A DNA stretch of 16,802 bases, taken from positions 1 through 16,802 of the forward strand of contig JAIVIG010000280.1 of the NCBI GenBank assembly GCA_020200675.1, read 5' to 3'. The stretch is from Actinomycetota bacterium. Lineage in GTDB: Bacteria; Actinomycetota; Rubrobacteria; Rubrobacterales; Rubrobacteraceae. Shown piece after piece: positions 7,740 through 15,353 of this stretch (its first letter is position 1; each line of letters starts with the position of its first letter). The notes under the pieces were generated by a model that was given only the letters and a program-made list of their open reading frames with translations, had not been told where the DNA came from and did not search any database. The position numbers and the translations under genes are program-made.

Positions 7740-8159
7740 ATGCCGAAGTCCAAGCCGTTTACCATAAGGCTCTCCGAGGAGGTGGGGGGCTGGTTGGAGC
7801 GTGAGAACCGGCGCACGAGGTTGCCCAAGAGCGCCTTGCTGGAGGGCCTGGCGGAGGAGTCTATTCGGACCCGCCGTTTCCCCGGCATCGGTTTCCGGGG
7901 GGCCGAGCACTCCAGGCGAGCGTGGGTAATCGGCACGGGCTTGGACGTCTGGGAGATCGCCGAGCTTTACGAGGGCAAGGGCAGGGAGAGGCTCCTCTCC
8001 GAGCACAACGTCTCGGAGCGCCAGTTAGACCTCGCTCTCGCCTACCGCGAGGCGTATCCGCGCGAGATAGACGAGGCGCTCGAAGAGAACGCGCGCGTGC
8101 CGGAGGAGTGGCACGAACTCTACCCGGCCGTCGTCCCGCCCCCGTCGGCGGACGGCTAG
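7740..8159 (+). CDS. DUF433-type antitoxin with N-terminal ribbon-helix-helix-like region
   Basis: A 139-residue protein. Residues 1-45 (FTIRLSEEVGGWLERENRRT then RLPKSALLEGLAEESIRTRR) look like a ribbon-helix-helix/CopG-type DNA-binding N-terminus. From about 50 on, the sequence AWVIGTGLDVWEIAELY...LLSEHNVSERQLDLALAYRE...YPREIDEALEENAR matches the DUF433 small domain found in antitoxins. ATG 7740 has GGAGG seven bases upstream; a longer in-frame reading back to 7488 has no family-like sequence, so I do not use it. The gene lies 30 bases before a DUF5615 toxin, the usual partner. It should bind and neutralise that toxin and repress its own promoter; this is inferred from the family. Confidence 0.85.
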   Translation: MPKSKPFTIRLSEEVGGWLERENRRTRLPKSALLEGLAEESIRTRRFPGIGFRGAEHSRRAWVIGTGLDVWEIAELYEGKGRERLLSEHNVSERQLDLALAYREAYPREIDEALEENARVPEEWHELYPAVVPPPSADG

Positions 8160-8189
8160 GGTGCGGCCTCACGGTCTCGCCGCGCACGG

Positions 8190-8549
8190 GTGAGGCTCCT
8201 GCTCGACGCCCACATCTCCGGACGGACGGTGGGCAGGGCCCTCGTCGAGGGCGGTCAAGACGTGCGAGCCCTGGATTCCGAGGTAGAGTTCGAAGGACTC
8301 TCCGACCCGGAGGTCCTGGAGTTGGCCGCCGCCGAAGGTCGTGTGCTCGTGACCGCCAACATACGAGACTTCGAGCCCCTTCTAAGGGAGTGGGCCGGCG
8401 AGAGCCGCTCGCACACAGGCGTGATCCTGGTGCCCTCCAGCGTGAGGAACGAGGCGTTCGGAGTCCTCATCTCAGGCGTAGAGAAGACTATCGCAGACAC
8501 CACGCAGGAGGAATGGGTGAATCGCGTGGAATGGCTCCGGAGAGCTTGA
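8190..8549 (+). CDS. DUF5615 PIN-like toxin
   Basis: A 119-residue PIN-like protein. It opens with MRLLLDAHIS (D6), followed by LSDPEVLELAAAEGRVLVTAN with D39 and RDFEPLL with D60. These are the acidic positions expected of the DUF5615/Mut7-C type nuclease fold. GTG at 8190 is the only sensible start because MRLLLD is the conserved N-terminus. It lies 30 bases after the DUF433 gene and completes a type II TA pair. The family is predicted to be an RNase; the target is unknown. It ends before a perfect 11-bp inverted repeat at 8631-8661. Confidence 0.85.
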   Translation: MRLLLDAHISGRTVGRALVEGGQDVRALDSEVEFEGLSDPEVLELAAAEGRVLVTANIRDFEPLLREWAGESRSHTGVILVPSSVRNEAFGVLISGVEKTIADTTQEEWVNRVEWLRRA

Positions 8550-8630
8550 CCGGCGTAGCGAAGAGGGGAGAGGCGGACTTAGGAATCCATGGACGACACA
8601 CGAGCGAAGCACTCCGCGAGGCGAACGAGA

Positions 8631-8661
8631 AGCGCCTCCGGAAACGGGTCCCGGAGGCGCT
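8631..8661 (-). terminator. Hairpin between convergent genes, probable terminator
   Basis: AGCGCCTCCGG (8631-8641) and CCGGAGGCGCT (8651-8661) form a perfect 11-bp stem with a 9-base loop. The site sits between the DUF5615 toxin (plus) and the serine hydrolase (minus). On the minus strand the stem is followed by a short T-rich TTCTCGTT; on the plus strand there is no T-run. It most likely ends the minus-strand gene and may act weakly in both directions. Confidence 0.65.
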
Positions 8662-8700
8662 AAGAACCTGGATACCGGCCAGTCCGGCCGCCACCCGCTT

Positions 8701-9876
8701 CTAGAGAGCGGACAGGCTTGGGCTGCCCGAGCGCAGGTGGCTGTAGACGGTGGTCTCGAAGTCCATGTAGCCGGTGAAGGAGACCGGGTCCGCGAACGGG
8801 AGGATCTGGGTCGCCCAAAAACCGCCGATGCCGTTCTTCCGGTCGATCCAGTAGAACAGGTTAGCGAGCCCCGCCCAACCGAGTTCGCCCGCCGGCCGTC
8901 CGGTCGGCGCGTCCTCGTCGTTGATCATGAAGGTGTAGCCCCAGGACTTCGGCATGCCCGGGAAGAACTCCGCGTCGTTCGAGAGGTCCGGCAGCGCGCC
9001 GGGCAGCGCCTTGATCTTCATGTCTCCGAGCCCGTTGCGGGACATCGCCTCGACGGTCTCCGCCTTCAGAACGCGCCCGTTCGCTCCGTCGCCGTCGTTC
9101 AGGATCATGCGTATAAACTTCATGTAGTCGCCGACGGGGCCGTAGAGCCCGTGACCGCCCATGTGCTGTTCCGGGTCCTGCGGAAGCTCGAAGTCCGGGA
9201 GCGGCGTCAAAGTCCCATCCTCGCCGCGTTGGTGGACGGTCGCCCGGCGGGAACGCATCTCGTCGGTCATCGTGAACGCGGTGGTGTCCATCCCGAGCGG
9301 CTCGAAGATGCGCTTCTTCATCGCCTCGCCGAGACTCTCTCCGCGCGCCCCTTCGACGACCTTTCCAACCCAGTCTATGTTGCTTCCGTACTCCCAGCGC
9401 TCGCCCGGATCGAAGAGAAGGACCGACTCAAGCGACGCCTGAGTCGCCGTGACGACGCTCGGGACGTCGCGCTTCTCGCCGTATTCGATCAGGTCAAAGT
9501 TAAAGAAGTCGTAGCCGAAGCCCGCCGTGTGGAGCATCAACTGCTCTACCGTTACGTCGGACTTCGGGGGGCGTTCTCGCGGCTCGCCGTCGTTATCGAA
9601 GCCTTCGAGGCCCTGTATGTCGGCTATCTCCGGCGCGTACTCCTTTGCCGGATCGCTCAGGGACATCACACCCTCCTCGACGAGCTGCATCACGGCGGCG
9701 CCCGTTATGGCCTTTGTGCACGAGAAGATGGCGAAGATGGTGTCCGTGGTCATCTCCTGGTCTTTACCGAGCTCGCGGACGCCCGCAGAGCTTTCGTAGA
9801 AGTTCCCATCGCGGTCAGTCGCCATCGCCACCACGCCGGGCACGCCGTTCTCGCGGTCCACTACATCGCGAAGCAC
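8701..9876 (-). CDS. Beta-lactamase-fold serine hydrolase (class C / esterase type), 5' end interrupted
   Basis: A 391-residue reading from GTG 9876 with the class C beta-lactamase/EstB-type fold: S52-C-T-K55 (SxxK nucleophile motif), Y163 in the WEYGSNIDWVGKVVE segment and a late GELGWAGLANLFYWIDRKNG block. Likely an esterase or peptidase; substrate unknown. No signal peptide is seen. The best start, however, is ATG 9909-9907, which has AGAGGG five bases upstream. From there MDDAVR is followed by an in-frame TAG (9889-9891), then AADRVLRDVVDREN. A one-base CAG-to-TAG change fits. The GTG start has no ribosome-binding site, so expression is doubtful. A perfect palindrome GCAAGCTTGC (9929-9938) lies upstream. 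Confidence 0.8.
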   Translation of the reverse strand: MLRDVVDRENGVPGVVAMATDRDGNFYESSAGVRELGKDQEMTTDTIFAIFSCTKAITGAAVMQLVEEGVMSLSDPAKEYAPEIADIQGLEGFDNDGEPRERPPKSDVTVEQLMLHTAGFGYDFFNFDLIEYGEKRDVPSVVTATQASLESVLLFDPGERWEYGSNIDWVGKVVEGARGESLGEAMKKRIFEPLGMDTTAFTMTDEMRSRRATVHQRGEDGTLTPLPDFELPQDPEQHMGGHGLYGPVGDYMKFIRMILNDGDGANGRVLKAETVEAMSRNGLGDMKIKALPGALPDLSNDAEFFPGMPKSWGYTFMINDEDAPTGRPAGELGWAGLANLFYWIDRKNGIGGFWATQILPFADPVSFTGYMDFETTVYSHLRSGSPSLSAL

Positions 9877-9909
9877 GCGGTCGGCGGCCTATCTAACAGC
9901 ATCGTCCAT

Positions 9910-10282
9910 GTTTCCCTCTTTCTCGCAGGCAAGCTTGCGCTCTCTGCCCTTGATCCCCATACAACAGACGCATCATAGCATCCGTCCCCATCTGAGACCG
10001 CACGGCCGAGGGCGGTCCTCGTCGGCCGTTCTGCCAAATCTCACCGCGGATCAGGACGCGCTGGATCTTGCCGCTCGGCGTTTTGGCGGTTTTCGGAGAA
10101 GCAAATCTTTCGCGGACAAACGTGTGTCGAGAGATTGGACCTGGCGTGCTGGCGCGACTCCTCAGCGTGCTGTATGTTCATAGTCCGGAGCGTTGTCCGG
10201 GATCTGGTCCAGCCGTGTTTTCTCGATCGAGGGCGAACGGTGTGTAGAATTGGAGCCGAAAAGGAGGCAAGGAGTATCTATC
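9910..10282. other. Intergenic stretch between divergent serine hydrolase and dehydratase genes
   Basis: These 373 bases contain no intact gene that I can support. They hold the upstream region of the serine hydrolase, the acyl-CoA synthetase relic on the minus strand (10033-10125), and the leader of the dehydratase gene with TAGAAT at 10245-10250 as a weak -10 candidate without a clear -35. Confidence 0.5.
10033..10125 (-). pseudogene. Acyl-CoA synthetase (AMP-binding), C-terminal fragment relic
   Basis: Read on the minus strand, this stretch gives FVRERFASPKTAKTPSGKIQ followed by RVLIRGEIW. KTPSGKIQR is the hallmark C-terminal motif of ANL-superfamily acyl-CoA/AMP ligases, with its catalytic lysine. 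FVRERFAS resembles the helix that normally precedes it by about 20 residues (FVRERLASYK...). The intervening residues are missing, so an internal deletion is likely. Nothing upstream, to 10282, encodes the rest of the roughly 500-residue enzyme, and the next gene runs the other way. This is a decayed gene end. Confidence 0.7.
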
Positions 10283-12070
10283 GTGGCTGACGATTCCACC
10301 CGACCCGCGCGCCGGTTCCGTTCGAGCGACTGGTTCGACGATCCCGAGCGCAGGGATCAGACCGCGCTCTACCTGGAGCGGTACATGAACTACGGGCTTA
10401 CACCAGAGGAACTGCGCTCGGGGAAGCCTATAGTCGGCATAGCCCAGACCGGTAGCGACCTCGTCCCCTGCAACCGGCACCACCTGCAGCTCGCGAGTCG
10501 CGTGCGGGATGGGATCCGGGACGCGGGCGGCATCCCGATGGAGTTCCCGGCACACCCGATCTTCGAGAACTGCCGCCGCCCCACGGCCTCCCTCGACCGC
10601 AATCTCGCCTACCTGGGGCTGGTGGAGATCCTCTACGGCTACCCTCTCGACGCCGTGGTGCTGACCACCGGCTGCGACAAGACCACGCCGTCGGGAATAA
10701 TGGCCGCCTCGACGGTGGACATCCCCGCCATCGTCCTCTCCGGCGGGCCGATGCTCGACGGGTACTTCGAGGGCGAACTGGTCGGCTCGGGTACGGTGCT
10801 CTGGAAGAGCCGGCGCCGGCTGGCCGCGGGCGAGATCGACGAGGAGGAGTTCTTGGAGACGGCCCTCGATTCCGCCACGTCCGTCGGCCACTGCAACACC
10901 ATGGGGACAGCCTCCACCATGAACTCCCTGGCCGAGGTCCTCGGTTTGTCGTTACCTGGGTGCGCCATGATCCCGGCTGCCTACCGCGAGCGCGGCCAGA
11001 TAGCTTACGCCACGGGGAGACGCATCGTCGAGATGGCCTACGAGGATTTGCGCCCGTCGAAGATCCTGACCCGCGACGCGTTCCTCAACGCGATCGTCGC
11101 CACCACGGCGATAGGCGGTTCCACCAACGCCCAGCCGCACGTGACGGCGATGGCCCGCCACGCCGGCGTGGAACTGGTGCCGTCCGACTGGGAACACGGC
11201 TACGATGTGCCGCTGCTCGTCAACATGCAGCCGGCCGGAAAATACCTCGGCGAGCGTTTCCATCGCGCCGGGGGGGTACCCGCGGTACTCGACGAGCTTA
11301 TCCGGGCCGGAAAGATCAACGGCGAGGTTCCGACCATCACGGGCCGGACGCTGGCCGAGAACGTCGCGGGGCGCGAGGGTACGGACCCCGAGATGATCGC
11401 ACCCTACGATGCGCCGCTGCAAGAGCGCGCCGGGTTCCTCGTCCTCTCCGGCAACCTCTTCGACTTCGCGATCATAAAGACGAGCGTGATCTCCGACGAG
11501 TTCCGGGCCCGCTACATGAGGGAACCCGGCCGCGAAGGCATCTTCGAGGGCCGCGCGGTGGTCTTCGACGGCGCCGAAGACTACCACCACCGCATCAACG
11601 ACCCGGACCTCGACATCGGTGAGGACTCCGTCCTCGTGATGCGTGGCGCAGGCCCGATGGGCTGGCCGGGTTCGGCCGAGGTCGTCAACATGCAGCCCCC
11701 GGACGCGCTCCTCAAGCGCGGGGTCACCACCCTTCCCACCATCGGCGACGGGCGGCAGTCCGGCACCTCTGACAGCCCCTCGATCCTTCACGCCGCCCCC
11801 GAGAGCGCCGTCGGCGGTGGCCTGGCCTGGCTGCGAACCGGTGACAAGATCCGCATCGACCTCGACGCCGGACGCTGCGACATGTTGGTGCCGGAGGACG
11901 AGATCGAACGCCGCAAGCGCGAAGATCCCGTCCCACCCATCCCGGAGAGCCACACGCCCTGGCAGGAGGTCTACCGCGCCTCGGTGACCCAGCTCGACGA
12001 GGGCGGGGTCATGGAAGCGGCGCTCAAATACCGGGACGTCGCCTCCAAGACGCCGCGCCACAACCATTGA
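10283..12070 (+). CDS. IlvD/Edd-family sugar-acid (aldonate) dehydratase
   Basis: A 595-residue Fe-S dehydratase. The opening RSSDWFDDPERRDQTALYLE, then YMNYGLTPEEL, is typical of the pentonate/aldonate branch (L-arabonate or D-xylonate dehydratases) rather than valine-pathway IlvD. Putative [2Fe-2S] ligands are C63 (VPCNRHH), C131 (TGCDKTTPSG) and C204 (GHCNTMGTASTM). SIAS-like and C-terminal beta-barrel segments are intact. It would remove water from a sugar acid to give a 2-keto-3-deoxy acid. GTG 10283 has AAGGAG eight bases upstream; the longer frame back to 10193 lacks family sequence. A kdgK/eda remnant 3.3 kb away fits an old sugar-acid pathway, now incomplete. The exact substrate is unresolved. 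Confidence 0.88.
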   Translation: MADDSTRPARRFRSSDWFDDPERRDQTALYLERYMNYGLTPEELRSGKPIVGIAQTGSDLVPCNRHHLQLASRVRDGIRDAGGIPMEFPAHPIFENCRRPTASLDRNLAYLGLVEILYGYPLDAVVLTTGCDKTTPSGIMAASTVDIPAIVLSGGPMLDGYFEGELVGSGTVLWKSRRRLAAGEIDEEEFLETALDSATSVGHCNTMGTASTMNSLAEVLGLSLPGCAMIPAAYRERGQIAYATGRRIVEMAYEDLRPSKILTRDAFLNAIVATTAIGGSTNAQPHVTAMARHAGVELVPSDWEHGYDVPLLVNMQPAGKYLGERFHRAGGVPAVLDELIRAGKINGEVPTITGRTLAENVAGREGTDPEMIAPYDAPLQERAGFLVLSGNLFDFAIIKTSVISDEFRARYMREPGREGIFEGRAVVFDGAEDYHHRINDPDLDIGEDSVLVMRGAGPMGWPGSAEVVNMQPPDALLKRGVTTLPTIGDGRQSGTSDSPSILHAAPESAVGGGLAWLRTGDKIRIDLDAGRCDMLVPEDEIERRKREDPVPPIPESHTPWQEVYRASVTQLDEGGVMEAALKYRDVASKTPRHNH

Positions 12071-12180
12071 TCCGGACACAGCTCAACAGCCCGCAGAGCA
12101 GGATGTGCATAGCGGCCAACTGGATCTTCAGCTACTTCCTGCGTCCCGCCATCACCCAGGTCCGGGGCTCCGAGGAGTAG
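12067..12180 (+). other. Short ORF after the dehydratase, possible membrane-protein relic
   Basis: A 37-residue frame beginning at TTG 12067, which overlaps the dehydratase stop as TTGA; an internal ATG lies at 12103. It reads ...SRMCIAANWIFSYFLRPAIT then QVRGSEE and a TAG. A short hydrophobic segment resembles a transporter helix, but I cannot assign a family. It has no clear ribosome-binding site. It may be debris of a transporter that once sat between the dehydratase and the M24 gene. Confidence 0.25.
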
Positions 12181-12190
12181 AGCGCACCCC

Positions 12191-12346
12191 GTGCCTGGCG
12201 AAGACCGTGGCGCGACCTCGCCCCCGTTCATCGTCGCCGCCACGGTTGTCGCCAGGCTGCTCTCGGTGCTGCCGCTGTTCCCCCTGGGCGTCCTCACGCT
12301 CCTGCGAACCGACGAAAAGCAAACCGAGGCGGAGGTAACGGAATGA
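12191..12346 (+). CDS. Small predicted membrane protein overlapping the M24 gene
   Basis: A 51-residue frame from GTG 12191, with GGAG about 13 bases upstream, which is far. Residues 12-40 (PPFIVAATVVARLLSVLPLF then PLGVLTLL) would form one or two membrane passes, followed by an acidic tail TDEKQTEAEVTE. Its stop overlaps the next ATG as ATGA, which supports translation and coupling to the M24 gene. Family unknown. It could be a true small membrane protein or the 3' end of a decayed transporter gene whose earlier part lies at 12067-12180 in another frame. Confidence 0.35.
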   Translation: MPGEDRGATSPPFIVAATVVARLLSVLPLFPLGVLTLLRTDEKQTEAEVTE

Positions 12347-13398
12347 GCCAGGCACATCACGACTCGACGAGCCGGAGAGCCAGACGGCAAAGACTTCTGG
12401 AGCTGATGGAACGGTGTGGGGTCGGCGCGCTGCTGCTGCGCCGGTCGAACAACTTTGCCTGGTACACGAACGGGGCGGACACCCGTGTGGACCACGCCTC
12501 CCCGTTCGGGGTCGCGGCCGTCCTCATCACCCCCGAGGCGGAGTACGTCTTGACCAACAATATCGAGGCTCCGCGGATGCGCGAGGAGCAAACCCCAGAC
12601 TTCGAGGTGGTCGAGCATCCCTGGCACGAAGACGAGGCGACCGCCATCCGGGAGTTGGCGGGCGACGCCGCTTTGGGAGCGGACTTCCCGCTAGAAGACG
12701 CTTTGGATGTTTCGGACGAGGTCTCGCCCCTGCGCTACGTCCTGGACCCCGACGCCCTGGAACGTTACCGGCGGATTGGGGCCGACGCCGCGGCAGCAGT
12801 GGCGGAAGCGGCGGATTCTCTGGAGCCCGGCATGAGCGAGCTCGGAGCAGCGGCGAACCTGGCGGCTGCCTGCAGGCGGCGTCGGCTCTTCGGCTCGGTG
12901 CTCCTGGCCGCCGCCGACGACCGCATCGTCCGTTACCGGCACCCGATCCCGCACGGCGCGACCATAGAGCGCCGGGCCATGCTCGTGGTGAGCGCGGAGC
13001 GCGGCGGCCTCTACGCCAACGTCACCCGGATAGTTCATTTTGAAGAGCCGGACAAAGAGCTGAGGCAACGCCTGGAAGCTTGCGAGACCATTCTCCGGCG
13101 TATGAGGGAAGAGGCCACCCGCCCCGGCCACACCCTCGCCGACGCCTTCGAGGACTGCCGGCGCTTCTACGCGGAGGAGGGGTTTCCGGAGGAGTGGAGG
13201 TTGCACCATCAGGGCGGCATGACGGGCTACGCCTCGCGCGAGGTCATAGCGACCCCGGAGACGCGGCAGGAGATACGGGTGGGCCAGGCCTTAGCCTGGA
13301 ACCCTTCGGTTACCGGGGCCAAGGCCGAAGAAACTTTTGTCCTTACCGAATCTGGGCCGGAGGTGATCACCCCCGTACCCGGAGAGGTTAGACCCTGA
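12343..13398 (+). CDS. M24 (creatinase / Xaa-Pro aminopeptidase fold) protein, metal site degenerate
   Basis: A 351-residue protein. The N-terminal creatinase-like domain is about 1-135 and the M24 pita-bread domain about 140-345. ATG 12343 follows GGAGG (12331-12335). In active members, two aspartates, one histidine and two glutamates bind two metals. Here the segment MLVVSAERGGLYANVTRIVH has S217 and N226 near the two aspartate positions, and QALAWNP has N320 where EPG is usual. E329 (KAEETFVLT) and a histidine at 288/289 (LHHQGG) remain. A similar divergent M24 subgroup exists, so the protein may be a non-peptidase member. It is probably coupled to the small ORF upstream. The substrate is unknown. 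Confidence 0.75.
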   Translation: MSQAHHDSTSRRARRQRLLELMERCGVGALLLRRSNNFAWYTNGADTRVDHASPFGVAAVLITPEAEYVLTNNIEAPRMREEQTPDFEVVEHPWHEDEATAIRELAGDAALGADFPLEDALDVSDEVSPLRYVLDPDALERYRRIGADAAAAVAEAADSLEPGMSELGAAANLAAACRRRRLFGSVLLAAADDRIVRYRHPIPHGATIERRAMLVVSAERGGLYANVTRIVHFEEPDKELRQRLEACETILRRMREEATRPGHTLADAFEDCRRFYAEEGFPEEWRLHHQGGMTGYASREVIATPETRQEIRVGQALAWNPSVTGAKAEETFVLTESGPEVITPVPGEVRP

Positions 13399-13405
13399 CG
13401 CCGCA

Positions 13406-13447
13406 CGAGAGCGCCGGCGGATGCTCGTACAGCACCTGTTGCTCTCG
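13406..13447. terminator. Weak inverted repeat between convergent genes
   Basis: CGAGAGC (13406-13412) pairs with GCTCTCG (13441-13447) across a 28-base loop, in the 81-base gap between the M24 gene and the cyclase-family gene. No T-run follows on either strand. It is a marginal bidirectional terminator candidate. Confidence 0.22.
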
Positions 13448-13479
13448 AGTCGTTCTAGGTGCCTGCTCCGGCCCCGACG

Positions 13480-14142
13480 CTAGATAGCGCGCAAGATCGC
13501 CCGGGCGGGGGCGCCATCGCCCTCTTGCACCTTGATCGGCAGGCAGATCAGCTCGTACTCGCCCGGCTCTATCTCCGACAGATCGAGGCCCTCGATGACC
13601 CAGACCCCGGCCCCGAGGAGCGCGTGGTGCGTCTCGGGGCCGTCTTTGTAGAACCCGCCGACCGAGAGGTAGTCGACGCCGACCGTCCTGACCCCGACCT
13701 CCGCGAGGTAGCGGGCCGCGTCTTGGGAGACGTACACGAAGTCCTCGACGAAGTCGTCTGTCTGCCAGCAACGCGGCGAGTTTCTGGTCTTGAACAAGAC
13801 CCGCTCGCCGCTGCCGATCTCGTGCGGGATGAGTTCCTCGCGCTTGATGGACTCGGGGTCTTGTATCTCGATCACCCGCGCCCGGCCGATCGTTGCGTCG
13901 AGCGGCATGCGTTCCATGCCTTCTCCTTCGCGCACGAAGTGGATCGGCGCGTCCATGTGGGTACCAGTGTGCGCCCCGAGGGATATCTCGGAGACGTTGG
14001 CCACGTCGCCGCGTTCCATGTCGAGCATCCGCTCGATACGGACGGGAGGGTTGTCCGGCCAGTGGGCCATCCCGCTTCGCAAGGGGACGGAAACGTCGAT
14101 CCAACCTCCTTCGTTCGGCGTTCGGGAGCCGCTAGCAGCCAT
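13480..14142 (-). CDS. Cyclase / kynurenine-formamidase-family metal-dependent hydrolase
   Basis: A 220-residue protein of the cyclase (PF04199, KynB-like) family. The hallmark H58-TG-TH62-M-D64-APIH68-F metal-binding motif is complete (AHTGTHMDAPIHF). The N-terminal IDVSVPLRSGMAHWPDNPPV and the later TVGVDYLSV and DLSEIEPGEYELICLPIKV segments are also family-typical. Start ATG at 14142 has GGAGG seven bases upstream; a longer frame to 14232 lacks family sequence. It lies 73 bases after CorA on the same strand and may share its transcript. Amide or lactone ring hydrolysis is expected. Kynurenine formamidase is only one option, since no tryptophan-pathway genes are near. Confidence 0.88.
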   Translation of the reverse strand: MAASGSRTPNEGGWIDVSVPLRSGMAHWPDNPPVRIERMLDMERGDVANVSEISLGAHTGTHMDAPIHFVREGEGMERMPLDATIGRARVIEIQDPESIKREELIPHEIGSGERVLFKTRNSPRCWQTDDFVEDFVYVSQDAARYLAEVGVRTVGVDYLSVGGFYKDGPETHHALLGAGVWVIEGLDLSEIEPGEYELICLPIKVQEGDGAPARAILRAI

Positions 14143-14215
14143 GGGGCAACCTCCTTCTGGGTTTCGGCGTGGAAGTTTGGTTACGCAACCCCGTGAGTAC
14201 GCGAGCGCCCGTTCG

Positions 14216-15223
14216 CTACAGCCATCCGGCACGTTTGAGGCCGCGGTGAAGCAGGATCGTGATCAGCACTATCAGCGCCAGCAAGAGTGGGTAGCCGGCC
14301 TTCCACGTCAGCTCCGGCATGTACGTGAAGTTCATTCCGTAGATGCCCGTGAAGATCGTCGGAACGGCCAGGATAGCCGCCCAGGCGCTGATCTTCTTGA
14401 CCTGATCGTTCTGTGCCATGCTCGCCTGGGTGAGGTTCTTGACCTCCTCGTTCTGATTCACGCTCACCAGCGTGAGGTTCACGACTACGATGCTGGAGAG
14501 CAGCTCGCGGAAGGCCTCGATCTGCTCCTTTACCCGCAGCACGTGGTCCCGGACATCGCGCAGGTGGTTGCCCACCTCCGGGTCGACGTTGCACACGTCG
14601 CCTTCGATCAGGCGCTCGAGCGCTGCGGCCAGCGGCCGGGTCGCCCGGTAAAACTGGATGACCTCGCGAGAGACTTCGTATATCCGGCGCGAGACGCTGG
14701 GGTTGCCTCCGAACACCTCCGCCTAGATATCGTCGATGTCGTTCTCCAAACGGTTGATAACCGGAGTGTAGTCGTCGACGACGTGATCCATAATCGTGTA
14801 GAGGATGGCTTCCGGTCCCCGGCGGAGCAGGTCGGGCTCGCTCTCTATCGCCTTGCGCACACCGTGCAGCGAGGAAGCCTCGCCGTGGCGTACCGTAACG
14901 ATAAAGTCCGGTCCCACGAAGGCGTGTATCTCACCAAACTCCACGGTCCTCGAGCTATCCAGGTAGCGCGCCGACTTGAGTACGACGAAGACCGAGTCGC
15001 CGTAGCGCTCCACCTTGGGTCGCTGGTGGGCCTTGATCGCGTCCTCGACCGCCAGCTTGTGCAGGTCGAACTCGCCGGTGACGGACTCGAACTCCTCCTC
15101 GTTAGGCTCATAGAGACCAACCCAGGCGAACCCGTCCTGGTCGCGACACGAGTTGTACATGCCCTCCAGCGGACAGGGGGTGCTTCGAAGACCGTCCACG
15201 TAGATAGCACTATCAATAATCAT
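14216..15223 (-). pseudogene. corA: CorA-family Mg2+/Co2+ transporter, interrupted by an in-frame TAG
   Basis: Reading from ATG 15223, codons run in one frame to a TAG at 14216-14218, 335 codons in all, apart from a TAG at 14723-14725 after residue 166. Upstream is the cytoplasmic domain of CorA (MIIDSAIYVDGLRSTPCP...LENDIDDI). Downstream, in the same frame, the protein resumes AEVFGGNPSVSRRIYEVSRE and contains the pore motif YGMNF plus two C-terminal membrane helices. The normal family sequence has E or similar at the TAG (DIDxIExEVFGGN), so GAG-to-TAG is the simplest change. GTG 14716 could restart the C-terminal half, but without the funnel domain. The promoter is intact, suggesting a recent loss or a sequencing error. 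Confidence 0.85.
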
Positions 15224-15232
15224 TACCGTTAC

Positions 15233-15262
15233 ATTATATTTGAGCGGAAAAGTCGCCGTCAA
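15233..15262 (-). promoter_or_regulatory. Strong sigma-70-type promoter for corA, leaderless or near-leaderless
   Basis: On the minus strand TTGACG (15262-15257) and TATAAT (15238-15233) are 18 bases apart, close to consensus. The -10 ends ten bases before the ATG at 15223, so the expected transcription start falls within a few bases of the start codon. No ribosome-binding site precedes this ATG. A leaderless transcript is the likely outcome. Confidence 0.65.
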
Positions 15263-15353
15263 ACGGAGATACTCGGGCTGCGTCTCGGGTACGGTAACGA
15301 AAGCAGACCGGGATTCGGAACCCGTACTGCCGCGGAAGAGGTCGGGAGGAAAG

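Noticed and set aside
8737..9978. A 413-codon open frame on the plus strand opposite the serine hydrolase
   Set aside because: It is compositionally the shadow of the minus-strand gene; no family motif, and the opposite strand holds SxxK and the rest of the fold.
10952..12079. A 375-codon open frame on the minus strand opposite the dehydratase
   Set aside because: High-GC shadow; low-complexity G/V/A/D/R content and no recognisable domain, while the plus strand encodes the complete Fe-S dehydratase.
9889..14725. Recoding of TAG as a sense codon, because two genes carry in-frame TAG
   Set aside because: TAG is used as a normal final stop in this window (the DUF433, serine hydrolase, cyclase and corA genes), so nonsense mutation or sequence error is simpler.
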